Below are positions 46,877 through 55,928 of a stretch of DNA of 64,000 nucleotides, piece by piece. Both the position numbers and the translations under genes were made by a program. Each line of letters starts with the position of its first letter. The first letter of the stretch is position 1. The notes under the pieces are model-generated. The model was not told where the DNA came from, did no database searches, and saw nothing but the letters and a program-made list of their open reading frames with translations. Source of the DNA: Sphingobacterium athyrii (GTDB lineage: Bacteria; Bacteroidota; Bacteroidia; Sphingobacteriales; Sphingobacteriaceae); NCBI RefSeq assembly GCF_003071065.1, contig NZ_QCXX01000006.1, positions 186,001-250,000 on the forward strand, read 5' to 3'.

Positions 46877-47524
46877 ATGATTAATTATAATACTATAAAA
46901 GCCGTAATATTTGATTTGGACGGTGTGTTGGTGGATACGGCAATCTACCATTTTCAAGCTTGGCATAGATTGGCAGAAGGCTTGGGCTATTCGTTCAGCA
47001 TTGTCGACAACGAACAGCTGAAAGGGGTCAGTCGCATCGAATCCCTGGAGCTGATTTTGAAATGGGCAGGACTGGAAAAGTCCGAATCGGAAAAGGAAGA
47101 TTTGCTACGGCAGAAAAACCAGTGGTATCTGGAACTGATCGAGCAGCTTAGTCCAGCCCATTTGCTTTCCGGAAGCCTCGAACTGCTAAAAAAGCTGCGG
47201 GAAAAGGGAATTAAGATTGCACTTGGCTCGGCCAGTAAGAATGCATTGGGAATTCTCCAGAAAACTGGAATCGTTGGTTATTTCGATGCGCTGATTGATG
47301 GAAATGCGGTTCAGTTGTCAAAACCCAACCCCGAAGTATTTCTCAAAGGTGCGGAAGCATTGGGGATAGCAACAGCGGATTGCCTGGTCTTGGAAGATGC
47401 GCAGGCTGGAATTGACGCGGCAAGGGCTGCAGGTATGCAAGTGATAGGGATAGGACAAGCCGAACATCTAAAAGGAGCAGATTTGGTCGTGGCTGATTTA
47501 GGGTGCTTAGTCGGTAAATTTTAA
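46877..47524 (+). CDS. pgmB: Beta-phosphoglucomutase
   Basis: A 215-aa cytoplasmic HAD-superfamily enzyme converting beta-glucose-1-phosphate to glucose-6-phosphate. Motif I is FDLDGVLVD with nucleophile Asp13 and acid/base Asp15. The helical cap follows; GSASKN holds the motif II Ser, KPNPEVF the motif III Lys, and LEDAQAGIDAA the metal-binding acidic pair. The length matches the family. Its partner, the GH65 phosphorylase that makes beta-glucose-1-phosphate, is the next gene, so assignment is firm. Confidence 0.94.
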   Translation: MINYNTIKAVIFDLDGVLVDTAIYHFQAWHRLAEGLGYSFSIVDNEQLKGVSRIESLELILKWAGLEKSESEKEDLLRQKNQWYLELIEQLSPAHLLSGSLELLKKLREKGIKIALGSASKNALGILQKTGIVGYFDALIDGNAVQLSKPNPEVFLKGAEALGIATADCLVLEDAQAGIDAARAAGMQVIGIGQAEHLKGADLVVADLGCLVGKF

Positions 47525-47630
47525 CGTGTAGTAGCAATTTAGGTGATGATACGGCGCTATAAATGACATTGGTAAACAAAACAATAATTATTTATAGCGG
47601 CTGTCATCGGCCGTTGAAAAAATTAAATCA

Positions 47631-49940
47631 ATGAAAACATATATCAAACATCACCCTTGGCAAATTATTGAGGATACATTTCGTCCGGAGCATAACGAAT
47701 TTTCGGAAAGTATCTTTGCAATTGGTAATGGTCGGATGGGGCAAAGGGCTAATTTTGAAGAAGACTTTAGCGGGAAATCCTTGCAGGGATCATATTTGGC
47801 TGGTATCTATTATCCCGACAAAACACGCGTGGGCTGGTGGAAAAACGGGTATCCTGAATATTTTGCCAAGGTCATCAATTCCGTGGATTGGATTGGCCTG
47901 CATATCCTTGTCAATGGTCAGGTACTTGATCTGGCTAAAGCAAAGGTCACAGCTTTTGAACGCCGCTTAGATATGCAGCAGGGTATGCTATACCGCAGTT
48001 TCGTTGTTGAAATGCCAGATGGTGCGCAGATTAAGGTTGAGGCAAGTCGAATGTATCATCTGTTTGCTTCCGAAACGGCTTCCTTGCAATACAGGATAGC
48101 GGCACTTTCGGACGACATAACACTAACGGTCACTTCGCGATTAAATGCCGAAGTAACCAACCGTGATAGCAACTACGACGAAAAATTCTGGGAAAGTGTA
48201 GGCCAAGGTAGGGATGGGGATGGTATTTTTGTGGCTGCGCGGACCAAGAAAACGGGTTTTGAGGTATATGCTATGCTCGAGACTAGCATAAAGACTGCGA
48301 CAGCAACATACGGCGTACAGGATACGATCATAAGTTCAGGTTGTATGGCTGAGGTCTATAGCGTGAATCTGGCTAAATCACAGACTTGTAGTATTGAAAA
48401 ACGTGTCGCCATTGTTACATCGCAGAATCATGCGGTAGCTCAGCTAAAAGAAGTTGCTCATGAGCATTTACGAGCGTTTAGAGGGCTTGACTTTGATCAG
48501 TTAAAGGAAAAGCAGGCAGCAGCATGGCAAACGGTCTGGGCAGAAAGTGATATTGAAATTAGTGGTGATGTCGCCGCACAGCAAGCGATACGGTATAATA
48601 TTTTCCAACTCAATCAAACCTATACCGGAGAAGATGAGCGGCTCAATATCGGTCCGAAAGGGTTTACGGGTGAGAAATATGGCGGTGTCACCTATTGGGA
48701 TACTGAAGCGTACTGTATCCCTTTTTACCTCGCTACACAATCACCAAAAATAGCACGCAATCTATTGATTTACCGCCATCAACAATTGGATAAGGCCATT
48801 GAAAATGCCGCCAAGCTGGGATTTGACAAAGGAGCAGCGCTCTATCCCATGGTTACGATCAACGGGGAGGAATGCCATAACGAATGGGAGATCACCTTTG
48901 AGGAAATCCATCGCAATGGGGCCATCGCATTTGCCATCTACAATTATGTCCGTTATACAGGCGATGAAGACTATATTTGGTCACATGGTTTGGAAGTGTT
49001 GGTGGCGATTAGCCGATTCTGGGCACAGCGTGTCAACTGGAGCGCCGAACGTGGGCAATATGTCATGTTGGGCGTAACGGGACCGAATGAATATGAAAAC
49101 AATGTGAACAACAACTGGTATACCAACCGCATTGCCTCCTGGTGTCTGGAGTATACGCTCGAATGTTTGAAAAAGCTGGCGCAGCCGAAGTCTGACAACC
49201 TTAGTGCATTGAAAGCTAAGCTGGCAATTGGAGCTGAAGAACAACAAAAATGGCAGCATATCATTGATAATATGTATTATCCTTTTGATGCGCAACGCGA
49301 TGTGTATTTACAGCAAGATGGTTTTCTGGACAAAGAGCTGATTCCTGTGGCGCAACTCGATTCATCACAACGCCCCATTAATCAGCATTGGAGCTGGGAT
49401 AGGATTCTGCGTTCCTGTTATATCAAACAGGCTGACGTATTGCAGGGTTTTTATTTCCTCGAGGATCAATTCGACCGAGATACACTAAGCAGGCATTATG
49501 AATTCTATGAACCACTGACAGTACATGAAAGCTCACTTTCTCCTTGTGTACATGCGATATTGGCGGCTAAACTCAATAAAGCGGAAAAAGCGTACGAGTT
49601 TTATCTGCGGACTTCGCGTTTGGATCTGGACGATTATAACAACGATACCGAAGATGGCTTACATATTACGTCCATGGCCGGTACGTGGATGACGATCGTG
49701 GAAGGTTTTGCGGGAATGCGGATCAAGGCTGGAAAACTTTACCTCAATCCCATGTTGCCGAAAGAATGGGAAGGGTATAAATTCCGTGTATTATTTCGTG
49801 GATCTACCTTGTTGATCGCGGTACATGCCGATGGTTATACGATCGAAAATATCAGTGGTACAGCGGCTCATATCCAAACAGCAACCGAAACTTTCATACT
49901 CAGTGGACTGAGCAAAAAACAGGTGCCGCAGGTTAGATAA
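47631..49940 (+). CDS. GH65 glycoside phosphorylase, probable maltose phosphorylase
   Basis: A 769-aa cytoplasmic enzyme without a signal peptide. It has the GH65 layout: N-terminal beta-sandwich (about 1-265), (alpha/alpha)6 barrel (about 310-680) and a small C-terminal beta domain. The catalytic acid is Glu487 in GVTGPNEYEN, the same number as in the Lactobacillus brevis maltose phosphorylase. The loop HNEWEITFEEIHRNGAIAFA is of the maltose-phosphorylase kind. It splits maltose with phosphate to glucose and beta-glucose-1-phosphate, used by the beta-phosphoglucomutase upstream. Kojibiose, nigerose or trehalose specificity is possible but less likely beside two amylases. Confidence 0.92.
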   Translation: MKTYIKHHPWQIIEDTFRPEHNEFSESIFAIGNGRMGQRANFEEDFSGKSLQGSYLAGIYYPDKTRVGWWKNGYPEYFAKVINSVDWIGLHILVNGQVLDLAKAKVTAFERRLDMQQGMLYRSFVVEMPDGAQIKVEASRMYHLFASETASLQYRIAALSDDITLTVTSRLNAEVTNRDSNYDEKFWESVGQGRDGDGIFVAARTKKTGFEVYAMLETSIKTATATYGVQDTIISSGCMAEVYSVNLAKSQTCSIEKRVAIVTSQNHAVAQLKEVAHEHLRAFRGLDFDQLKEKQAAAWQTVWAESDIEISGDVAAQQAIRYNIFQLNQTYTGEDERLNIGPKGFTGEKYGGVTYWDTEAYCIPFYLATQSPKIARNLLIYRHQQLDKAIENAAKLGFDKGAALYPMVTINGEECHNEWEITFEEIHRNGAIAFAIYNYVRYTGDEDYIWSHGLEVLVAISRFWAQRVNWSAERGQYVMLGVTGPNEYENNVNNNWYTNRIASWCLEYTLECLKKLAQPKSDNLSALKAKLAIGAEEQQKWQHIIDNMYYPFDAQRDVYLQQDGFLDKELIPVAQLDSSQRPINQHWSWDRILRSCYIKQADVLQGFYFLEDQFDRDTLSRHYEFYEPLTVHESSLSPCVHAILAAKLNKAEKAYEFYLRTSRLDLDDYNNDTEDGLHITSMAGTWMTIVEGFAGMRIKAGKLYLNPMLPKEWEGYKFRVLFRGSTLLIAVHADGYTIENISGTAAHIQTATETFILSGLSKKQVPQVR

Positions 49941-49951
49941 ACCCTTGTTTT

Positions 49952-49981
49952 CAGCAGCAGAAATGGATTCTTTTGCTGCTG
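49952..49981 (+). terminator. Hairpin after the GH65 gene
   Basis: CAGCAGCAGAA (49952-49962) pairs with TTTTGCTGCTG (49971-49981), 11 pairs with one G-T, around an 8-base loop, 12 bp after the GH65 stop. There is no T run behind it, so it may attenuate rather than end transcription before the transporter gene 58 bp further on. Confidence 0.45.
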
Positions 49982-50038
49982 GAAATCGGGATTAAATGAT
50001 AATTAATTGTATTTTGTCTTAAATTTTGATAGCCTATT

Positions 50039-51364
50039 ATGGGAAATAAACCTGAATTAAGCATTAGCCAGGTCGTCAATATGAGTTTTGGGTTTCTGGG
50101 GATACAAATGGGTTTTGCTTTGCAAAATGGCAATGCCTCCCGTATTCTACAGACTTTTGGTGCCGATGTGGAACACCTTTCGCTATTTTGGCTTGCGGCT
50201 CCGATTACGGGGATGATTGTACAGCCAATTATAGGGCATTATAGCGATCGAACCTGGAATAGATTGGGCCGTCGTCGACCCTATATTTTGGTGGGGGCGC
50301 TGTTGACCACTTTGACTTTATTTTTAATGCCCAATGCGGCTTTGTTTACAACATTACTGGCGCCACTTTGGATAGGAGCAGGCTTACTGATGTTTATGGA
50401 TGCGTCCATTAATGTAACGATGGAGCCCTTTAGGGCCTTGATCGGCGATAATCTCCCCAGCAGTCAGCGGAGTCTGGGTTTTTCGGTACAGACTTTTTTA
50501 ATTGGTATTGGAGCTGTTTTGGGATCACTGCTTCCGTTTATATTGACGAAGTATTTTCATGTAGCGGGAACTTCCGAAGTTGGGCAGGTACCCAGTAATG
50601 TCATCTACTCCTTTTATTTGGGCGGTTTCGTACTACTGCTGACGGTGTTGTGGTCTGTGCTCAAAACGAAGGAGTATTCGCCGGGTGAACTCCAGAAATT
50701 TTCGGATACTATTGCAGCTGAACAGGAAGCAGCACCAAAATTTGGCTTGCGATCCATTGTTAGCGACATCGGTAAAATGCCAATGATTATGCGTAAGTTG
50801 GGTTGGGTGCAGTTTTTCTCCTGGTTTGCCCTCTTTATGATGTGGGTATACACAACTCCGGCGATTGCAGATTCGGTTTTTTACTTGCGCGAAGGCAATC
50901 GGCAGGATCTCTATATGGAGGCTGCCAACTGGGTAGGTGTGCTCTTCGGTATTTATAATGGGGTTTCGGCAATATATGCCTTGTTTATTCCGCAGATAGC
51001 CAAACGCTTCGGGCGTGGAAAAACGCATGCCCTCGGCCTTTCCATTGGCGGACTCTCTTTAATTTCATTGTTCCTGATCAAAGATGCTAATCTCCTGATC
51101 CTTCCCATGATCGGTATTGGTATCGCTTGGGGGAGTATTCTGGCGATGCCGTATGCAATTTTGAGCGATCATTTGCCAGCGGGTAAAATGGGGGTTTATA
51201 TGGGACTTTTCAATTTCTTTATTACCCTGCCTCAGATCGTGTGTGGTTTTTTCGGTGGCATGATCATCAAATATTTTTTTCATAGCCAATCGATTTATGG
51301 ATTATTGTTGGCCGGTGTATTTATGTTGCTTGCGGCATTTTTCGTTCCAAAAAGTAAACACTAA
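50039..51364 (+). CDS. MFS sugar transporter (probable maltose/H+ symporter)
   Basis: A 441-aa inner-membrane carrier with about 12 hydrophobic helices. The HYSDRTWNRLGRRRPYI motif after helix 2 is the signature of the GPH/SLC45-like branch, which includes sucrose and maltose symporters. It differs clearly from the XylE-type porter at 8211. As last gene of the starch operon, placed next to the cytoplasmic maltose phosphorylase, it probably brings intact maltose from periplasm to cytoplasm. A strong terminator follows 8 bp after the stop. Confidence 0.88.
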   Translation: MGNKPELSISQVVNMSFGFLGIQMGFALQNGNASRILQTFGADVEHLSLFWLAAPITGMIVQPIIGHYSDRTWNRLGRRRPYILVGALLTTLTLFLMPNAALFTTLLAPLWIGAGLLMFMDASINVTMEPFRALIGDNLPSSQRSLGFSVQTFLIGIGAVLGSLLPFILTKYFHVAGTSEVGQVPSNVIYSFYLGGFVLLLTVLWSVLKTKEYSPGELQKFSDTIAAEQEAAPKFGLRSIVSDIGKMPMIMRKLGWVQFFSWFALFMMWVYTTPAIADSVFYLREGNRQDLYMEAANWVGVLFGIYNGVSAIYALFIPQIAKRFGRGKTHALGLSIGGLSLISLFLIKDANLLILPMIGIGIAWGSILAMPYAILSDHLPAGKMGVYMGLFNFFITLPQIVCGFFGGMIIKYFFHSQSIYGLLLAGVFMLLAAFFVPKSKH

Positions 51365-51371
51365 GGTCATT

Positions 51372-51414
51372 ATCGTAGACGTATTGGATCTAGCCTACGT
51401 CTACGATTTTTTTC
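51372..51414 (+). terminator. Rho-independent terminator of the starch operon
   Basis: ATCGTAGACGTA (51372-51383) pairs perfectly with TACGTCTACGAT (51396-51407) around a 12-base loop and is followed by a T run (51407-51413). Confidence 0.87.
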
Positions 51415-51535
51415 TCACTTCGCTCGAGTCCCTCAATTGGATTTTATTCGCTTCCTGAATCTATCCTGACATTCTTTCGTTATCTTGGGCAGTTTTCTAC
51501 GCCATCGGGATATTCATCTTAAAAACGAGTATCCA

Positions 51536-54500
51536 TCACTTGCTGTTTTCAAGAATATAGCTGCTCGGTGACATGCCGTAATGCTTATGAAAGTCCCTTG
51601 AAAAATTGGATTGCACGGTATAACCGACCATAGTGGACACCTGGGTAATGTTATATTCTTTTTTGGTGAGCAGTTCTGCCGCCTTTTTTAATCGTGAAAT
51701 ATTGATCAATTCATTGGGCGTTAGGTCAGAGAGCCCTTTGATTTTGCGGTAGAGGGTTGGACGGCTCATATGCATCAATTTGGCCAGTTCATCGACATTG
51801 AGGTCTATCGTTGAAATATTTTCGTAGATAACCGAATTGAGCTGGCTGATAAAGTCTTTGTCCGGTGCAGATACATTGATATCCATTAAATTGGAACTTG
51901 AAGAATTGGTGAAGTAATTCTTGATAATTTTGCGGTTCTTGAGGATATTGCGTATTTGTACCATCAGGAATTCAAGCGAAAAAGGTTTTTCAATATAGGC
52001 ATCGGCACCATTTTTTAAACCTTGGATTTTTGAATCCAGTGCATTTTTTGCCGTCAGGAAAATCACGGGAATATGACTATACAGAATGTCCGTTTTGATG
52101 CGTTTGCATAAGGCGAGCCCATCCATAATAGGCATCATAATATCTGTCAGTACGAGTTGAACATTCTCTTGATCTAATATTTCGAGCGCCTCGGCACCAT
52201 TGCTGGCCCGTAGTATCGTATAGCTGGTTTTTAATTCTTTATTGAGGTAAGCCAGTATTTCTTTATTATCCTCGACGAGCAGAATCACTGGTTTTTCTTC
52301 CTCCTGTTCATCCAATTTATCATTCAACAGGTTATCATCGCTATCTTCCTGAAAAGATTTGATATCCAGCGATTGCTCCTGAAAAATTGGCAGAGAAAGA
52401 AGGAATATATTGCGGTTTTCCTCCAGATGTACAAGGGATAAGGTTCCTCGGTGCAATTCGACCAAAGAGCGGGATAGAGGAAGACCAATGCCAGTTCCCG
52501 TATCTTTATCGGATTCGTTTAACCGATAAAATGGTTCAAATATTTTTTCTCTTTTCTCAAAGGGAATGGGCTCACCGTCATTCTTAAACTCAATATTGAA
52601 CATAATATCATCGCTATTAAAAGGAAGGAGTTTGACATGGACTTCTTCATCCGCATATTTGATTGCGTTGTGAATAAGGTTAGTAAAAATTTTTCGCAAA
52701 GCTTCTTCATCCACATAAGCAGTGAGGCTAATGCGTGGAAGGCTGAGGTCATAGTGCAGTTGTTTATCTTTCGCCAGATAATTTAGATCGTGGAATACTT
52801 CGGATAGCAAGGCGTTGATATCCGTTTTCGTAAAAATAAGACTCATATTGTTGGTTTCTGCTTTTCTAAAATCCAGTAATTGGTTGGTCAGGCGAATTAA
52901 TCGCGCTGTATTTTTTTCAATCAGTGCGAGATCTTTAACCGTGTCGCGGTCGGTGAATTTTTGATTATTTATTATTTTCTCCAGGGGCATTTTGATCAAC
53001 GTGAGTGGTGTACGGATTTCGTGGGCCAGGTTGGTAAAGAACTCCAGCTTGAGATTATAGATTTCCTGTTCTTTTTTTCGTTCATAACTATCCATCTTTT
53101 GCGTATTGTTGGCCTTTAATAGCAAAAAATAATAGCGCAATACGAGCAGGGCAATCGTACCGAAGCTCATAAAATAAAGTAAATAGGCCCAGCCTGACAA
53201 CCACCAGGGGGGTGAAACGATGATAAGCAGTTTTTTTTCGGCCGGATTCCAGACACTGTTATTATTTGCGCCCCTGAACTTAAACGTATAAGTGCCCGGT
53301 GGGAGTTTATTGTAATAGATCTTTTGATTGCCAGTAATATCGGTCCAGTCTTTGTCATAGCCTTCCATGATATAACGATAGGGATTGCTTTTTGGGGACA
53401 CAAAGCTCAAGGCTGCAATATTGAAACTGATATTGGAGTTATCGTAGGTGAGGTGGATCTCCTTTGATAGGGAGATGGACTGCTTCAGTATGCCCTTTTC
53501 ACGAACAGGTATGCTCACATTGTTGATCTGAATACCGCTGATGAATATAGGCGGAATAAAACTATTCTTAATGGATTTTGTGGGGTTGAAGCTGACCATT
53601 CCTTTGATGGTGCCAAAATATAAGGTTCCGTCGCTATCTTTAAAAGCTGAATTATAATTAAACTGATCTGCGGGAAGCCCGTCCCTTGATGTATAGATGA
53701 CCCTCCGGGGAACACCCTCATCCAGTCTGACCAATCCACCACCGGTTGATATCCATATACTCTTATTGTCGTCTTCCAGGACTTTGAATACTTGGTTTGA
53801 CGGTAAGCCCGATTCGGTTAGATAGTTGGTGAAATGTCCATCACGTCGGTATTTTGAAAGCCCACTTTCAGTACAAAACCAGATGTTTTTTTTGCTGTCT
53901 TCAAATAAGCCATTCACGTAGTTATTGACGAGCGTATTTTGTTTGCCTTGCTCGGACAGTAAATGCTGTATCTGTCCCGAGCTGCGGTTATATTGATAGA
54001 CCCCGCTACCATAGGTATTGACCCAAAGTATGCCATATTCATCTTCATAAATACCCTGGATCCAAGCCGTAATGGGAAGGAGATCAAAACTGTCGCTCTT
54101 TTTGTTGTAGACGTATAATGCGCGGTCTGTCCCTACAAACATACTGTTGTCTTTGGACTTATAGATGCAGACGGCAAAGCTACTTTGTAAAGAACCCTTA
54201 CCGATGCGGTCATAGTGTTTTTTTAATTTTCCGGTCTTTACGTCAAGTATATCAAGGCCATGCGTTGTGGAACCCACCCAGAGATCATCGCCGATCGTGG
54301 CCAAGCCATGAACATTATTATGTGCAATACTTCCCTTTTTTCCATTGGCAACAAAATGTTGGATTTGCTGCGTCTGAGCATCTATTTTGTTCAGGCCTCC
54401 ATCTTCTGTGCCTATCCAAAAATTTCCATATTTATCTTTGTTAATGTCGTGTACGATATTTCCCGATAAGGCTGATTTCCCAAATCCGGATAAGTATTTT

Positions 54501-55492
54501 TTGAAATTGTCGAATTGGTTGCTGTATTGATTAAAGCCGCCAAAAAATGTTCCGAACCAGATGTTGTCTTCGCGGTCCCGATAGAAATTCAAAACAGCGT
54601 TGTCCGATATGGCGAATGGATTGAGCAGATCTTTTTTGATATGTTGGCTTCGACCTGTGTGAATATCATACGTATATATTCCGGTCTCTGTTCCGATCCA
54701 GTAGACCGACTCTGTTTGTTGAATAATGCAATTCGCCTGAATGACTTTGTTGGGGTAATGGCTGGCGAATAGATTTTTTAGCGTTCCGTTTTTAAAATCA
54801 AATAAATAAGCTGAATTGATGGTGCCTACCATCAGCAGCGAGTCGTTAATGGCATAGACGGTCTTGGTATTGGACAGTGCTTTCCGATCTGTTTTTTTGA
54901 GCGCTATTTGAACAAATTTGCCCGTGTTGACTTGATACCGTTCGATCGTACTGTTATTGTCTGTTGTCCACAGGCCGCCTTTTTTGCTGCTGGTAATGGC
55001 CACCAAGGTGTTTTTGTTTTGGTCGAATGAGACGATCTCTGTCGTGTAAGGATTATATCGATAGAGTTTTCCATTGGAAAGCAACCAGATAAAACCGGCG
55101 TATTCATGTATCGCATTTACTTCACCTATCGGTATACCCTTAAATGGTCTGAAATTTTCTTTAACGGGATCGTAACAATAGGTCCCCCATGTCGTTCCGA
55201 CCCATAGGATACCTTGGCTGTCGGTAAGGATGCTTAATATGGATGAACTCCCGATACTTGTGGAATCCGAAGCGCTGTGCCGAAACACCTTAAATTGATT
55301 GCCGTCAAAACGATTAAGGCCATTCCTTGTCCCTAACCATAGAAAGCCCTGTACATCCTGAGTAATACACTTAACAGAACTATTGGAGAGACCATCGTGG
55401 GTTTGATAATTTTTGAAATAGAGCGATTGAGCCCGTAAGTTAGTCCATACGAGTAGCAGGTATAGGATAGGTATAAAGGTTATTCCGCGCAA
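51536..55492 (-). CDS. Hybrid two-component system, propeller-sensor type (HTCS)
   Basis: A 1318-aa membrane sensor and transcription factor in one chain. A signal peptide (about 1-22) leads to two seven-bladed propellers of regulator repeats (about 25-650, many W(I/V)GT and GLxRxD motifs). A Y_Y_Y domain follows (about 675-760), then a transmembrane helix (766-791) and a histidine kinase with phospho-acceptor His824 in NLAHEIRTP. The ATPase domain has a GTGIGLPLSRS G box. The response regulator carries its Asp in LTDIMMPIMDG, and a C-terminal AraC HTH ends the protein (last about 100 residues). HTCS proteins bind oligosaccharides of their target glycan in the periplasm. It diverges from the SusC/SusD pair at 55929, its probable target. 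The ligand is unknown. Confidence 0.94.
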   Translation of the reverse strand: MRGITFIPILYLLLVWTNLRAQSLYFKNYQTHDGLSNSSVKCITQDVQGFLWLGTRNGLNRFDGNQFKVFRHSASDSTSIGSSSILSILTDSQGILWVGTTWGTYCYDPVKENFRPFKGIPIGEVNAIHEYAGFIWLLSNGKLYRYNPYTTEIVSFDQNKNTLVAITSSKKGGLWTTDNNSTIERYQVNTGKFVQIALKKTDRKALSNTKTVYAINDSLLMVGTINSAYLFDFKNGTLKNLFASHYPNKVIQANCIIQQTESVYWIGTETGIYTYDIHTGRSQHIKKDLLNPFAISDNAVLNFYRDREDNIWFGTFFGGFNQYSNQFDNFKKYLSGFGKSALSGNIVHDINKDKYGNFWIGTEDGGLNKIDAQTQQIQHFVANGKKGSIAHNNVHGLATIGDDLWVGSTTHGLDILDVKTGKLKKHYDRIGKGSLQSSFAVCIYKSKDNSMFVGTDRALYVYNKKSDSFDLLPITAWIQGIYEDEYGILWVNTYGSGVYQYNRSSGQIQHLLSEQGKQNTLVNNYVNGLFEDSKKNIWFCTESGLSKYRRDGHFTNYLTESGLPSNQVFKVLEDDNKSIWISTGGGLVRLDEGVPRRVIYTSRDGLPADQFNYNSAFKDSDGTLYFGTIKGMVSFNPTKSIKNSFIPPIFISGIQINNVSIPVREKGILKQSISLSKEIHLTYDNSNISFNIAALSFVSPKSNPYRYIMEGYDKDWTDITGNQKIYYNKLPPGTYTFKFRGANNNSVWNPAEKKLLIIVSPPWWLSGWAYLLYFMSFGTIALLVLRYYFLLLKANNTQKMDSYERKKEQEIYNLKLEFFTNLAHEIRTPLTLIKMPLEKIINNQKFTDRDTVKDLALIEKNTARLIRLTNQLLDFRKAETNNMSLIFTKTDINALLSEVFHDLNYLAKDKQLHYDLSLPRISLTAYVDEEALRKIFTNLIHNAIKYADEEVHVKLLPFNSDDIMFNIEFKNDGEPIPFEKREKIFEPFYRLNESDKDTGTGIGLPLSRSLVELHRGTLSLVHLEENRNIFLLSLPIFQEQSLDIKSFQEDSDDNLLNDKLDEQEEEKPVILLVEDNKEILAYLNKELKTSYTILRASNGAEALEILDQENVQLVLTDIMMPIMDGLALCKRIKTDILYSHIPVIFLTAKNALDSKIQGLKNGADAYIEKPFSLEFLMVQIRNILKNRKIIKNYFTNSSSSNLMDINVSAPDKDFISQLNSVIYENISTIDLNVDELAKLMHMSRPTLYRKIKGLSDLTPNELINISRLKKAAELLTKKEYNITQVSTMVGYTVQSNFSRDFHKHYGMSPSSYILENSK

Positions 55493-55928
55493 AATTTATA
55501 ATATCTATATAAAAATAGTCAATTAAAAGATAAAAAAGAGTTTTGTTGATACGCTTTGATATAAAATTGAGACGCTGTGATTGGAATTACAGTAGGGATT
55601 TGGCGATTTTTATAGTACAATAAATAACCAAAGATAAACGTATGCCTTGCCCTAAAATTATGACAGCAAATTGCTGTATTCTTATTTTTCAGCGCGTTAC
55701 TTGTTCATCTCTTGCCCTGATGCGAGCATCAGCGGGGAGTTTGTTTTTTACGACAGTTTTCAGGTCTCAGAATAGGTATTTGTATGCAGACTCAACGACA
55801 GTCGCACGAAGGTGTCCGTAGATCTCAGTCTATATTTTGTACTGTAAACATTGAAATCACTTCACACTATTTGAGCGAGAGATCGCCCAGAAATAATGAA
55901 TCAATTAAACCAATCAATTTAAACGCGT
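55493..55928. other. Divergent regulatory region between HTCS and SusC genes
   Basis: A 436-bp region with no supported gene. Next to the HTCS start it is very AT-rich. It contains a perfect palindrome CTGATGC-GA-GCATCAG at 55717-55732, about 200 bp upstream of the SusC start. I found no exact promoter match. A short frame at 55784-56035 runs into the SusC gene in another frame and looks spurious. Confidence 0.45.
55717..55732. promoter_or_regulatory. 16-bp palindrome in the HTCS-SusC divergent region
   Basis: CTGATGC (55717-55723), GA, GCATCAG (55726-55732): a perfect 7-bp inverted repeat with a 2-base centre, without a following T run. It may be a regulator-binding site or a leader hairpin. 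Confidence 0.3.

Noticed and set aside
47555..47599. Inverted repeat CGCTATAAAT / ATTTATAGCG upstream of the GH65 gene
   Set aside because: The arms are perfect over 10 bp but AT-rich and separated by 25 bases inside an operon; function cannot be argued.
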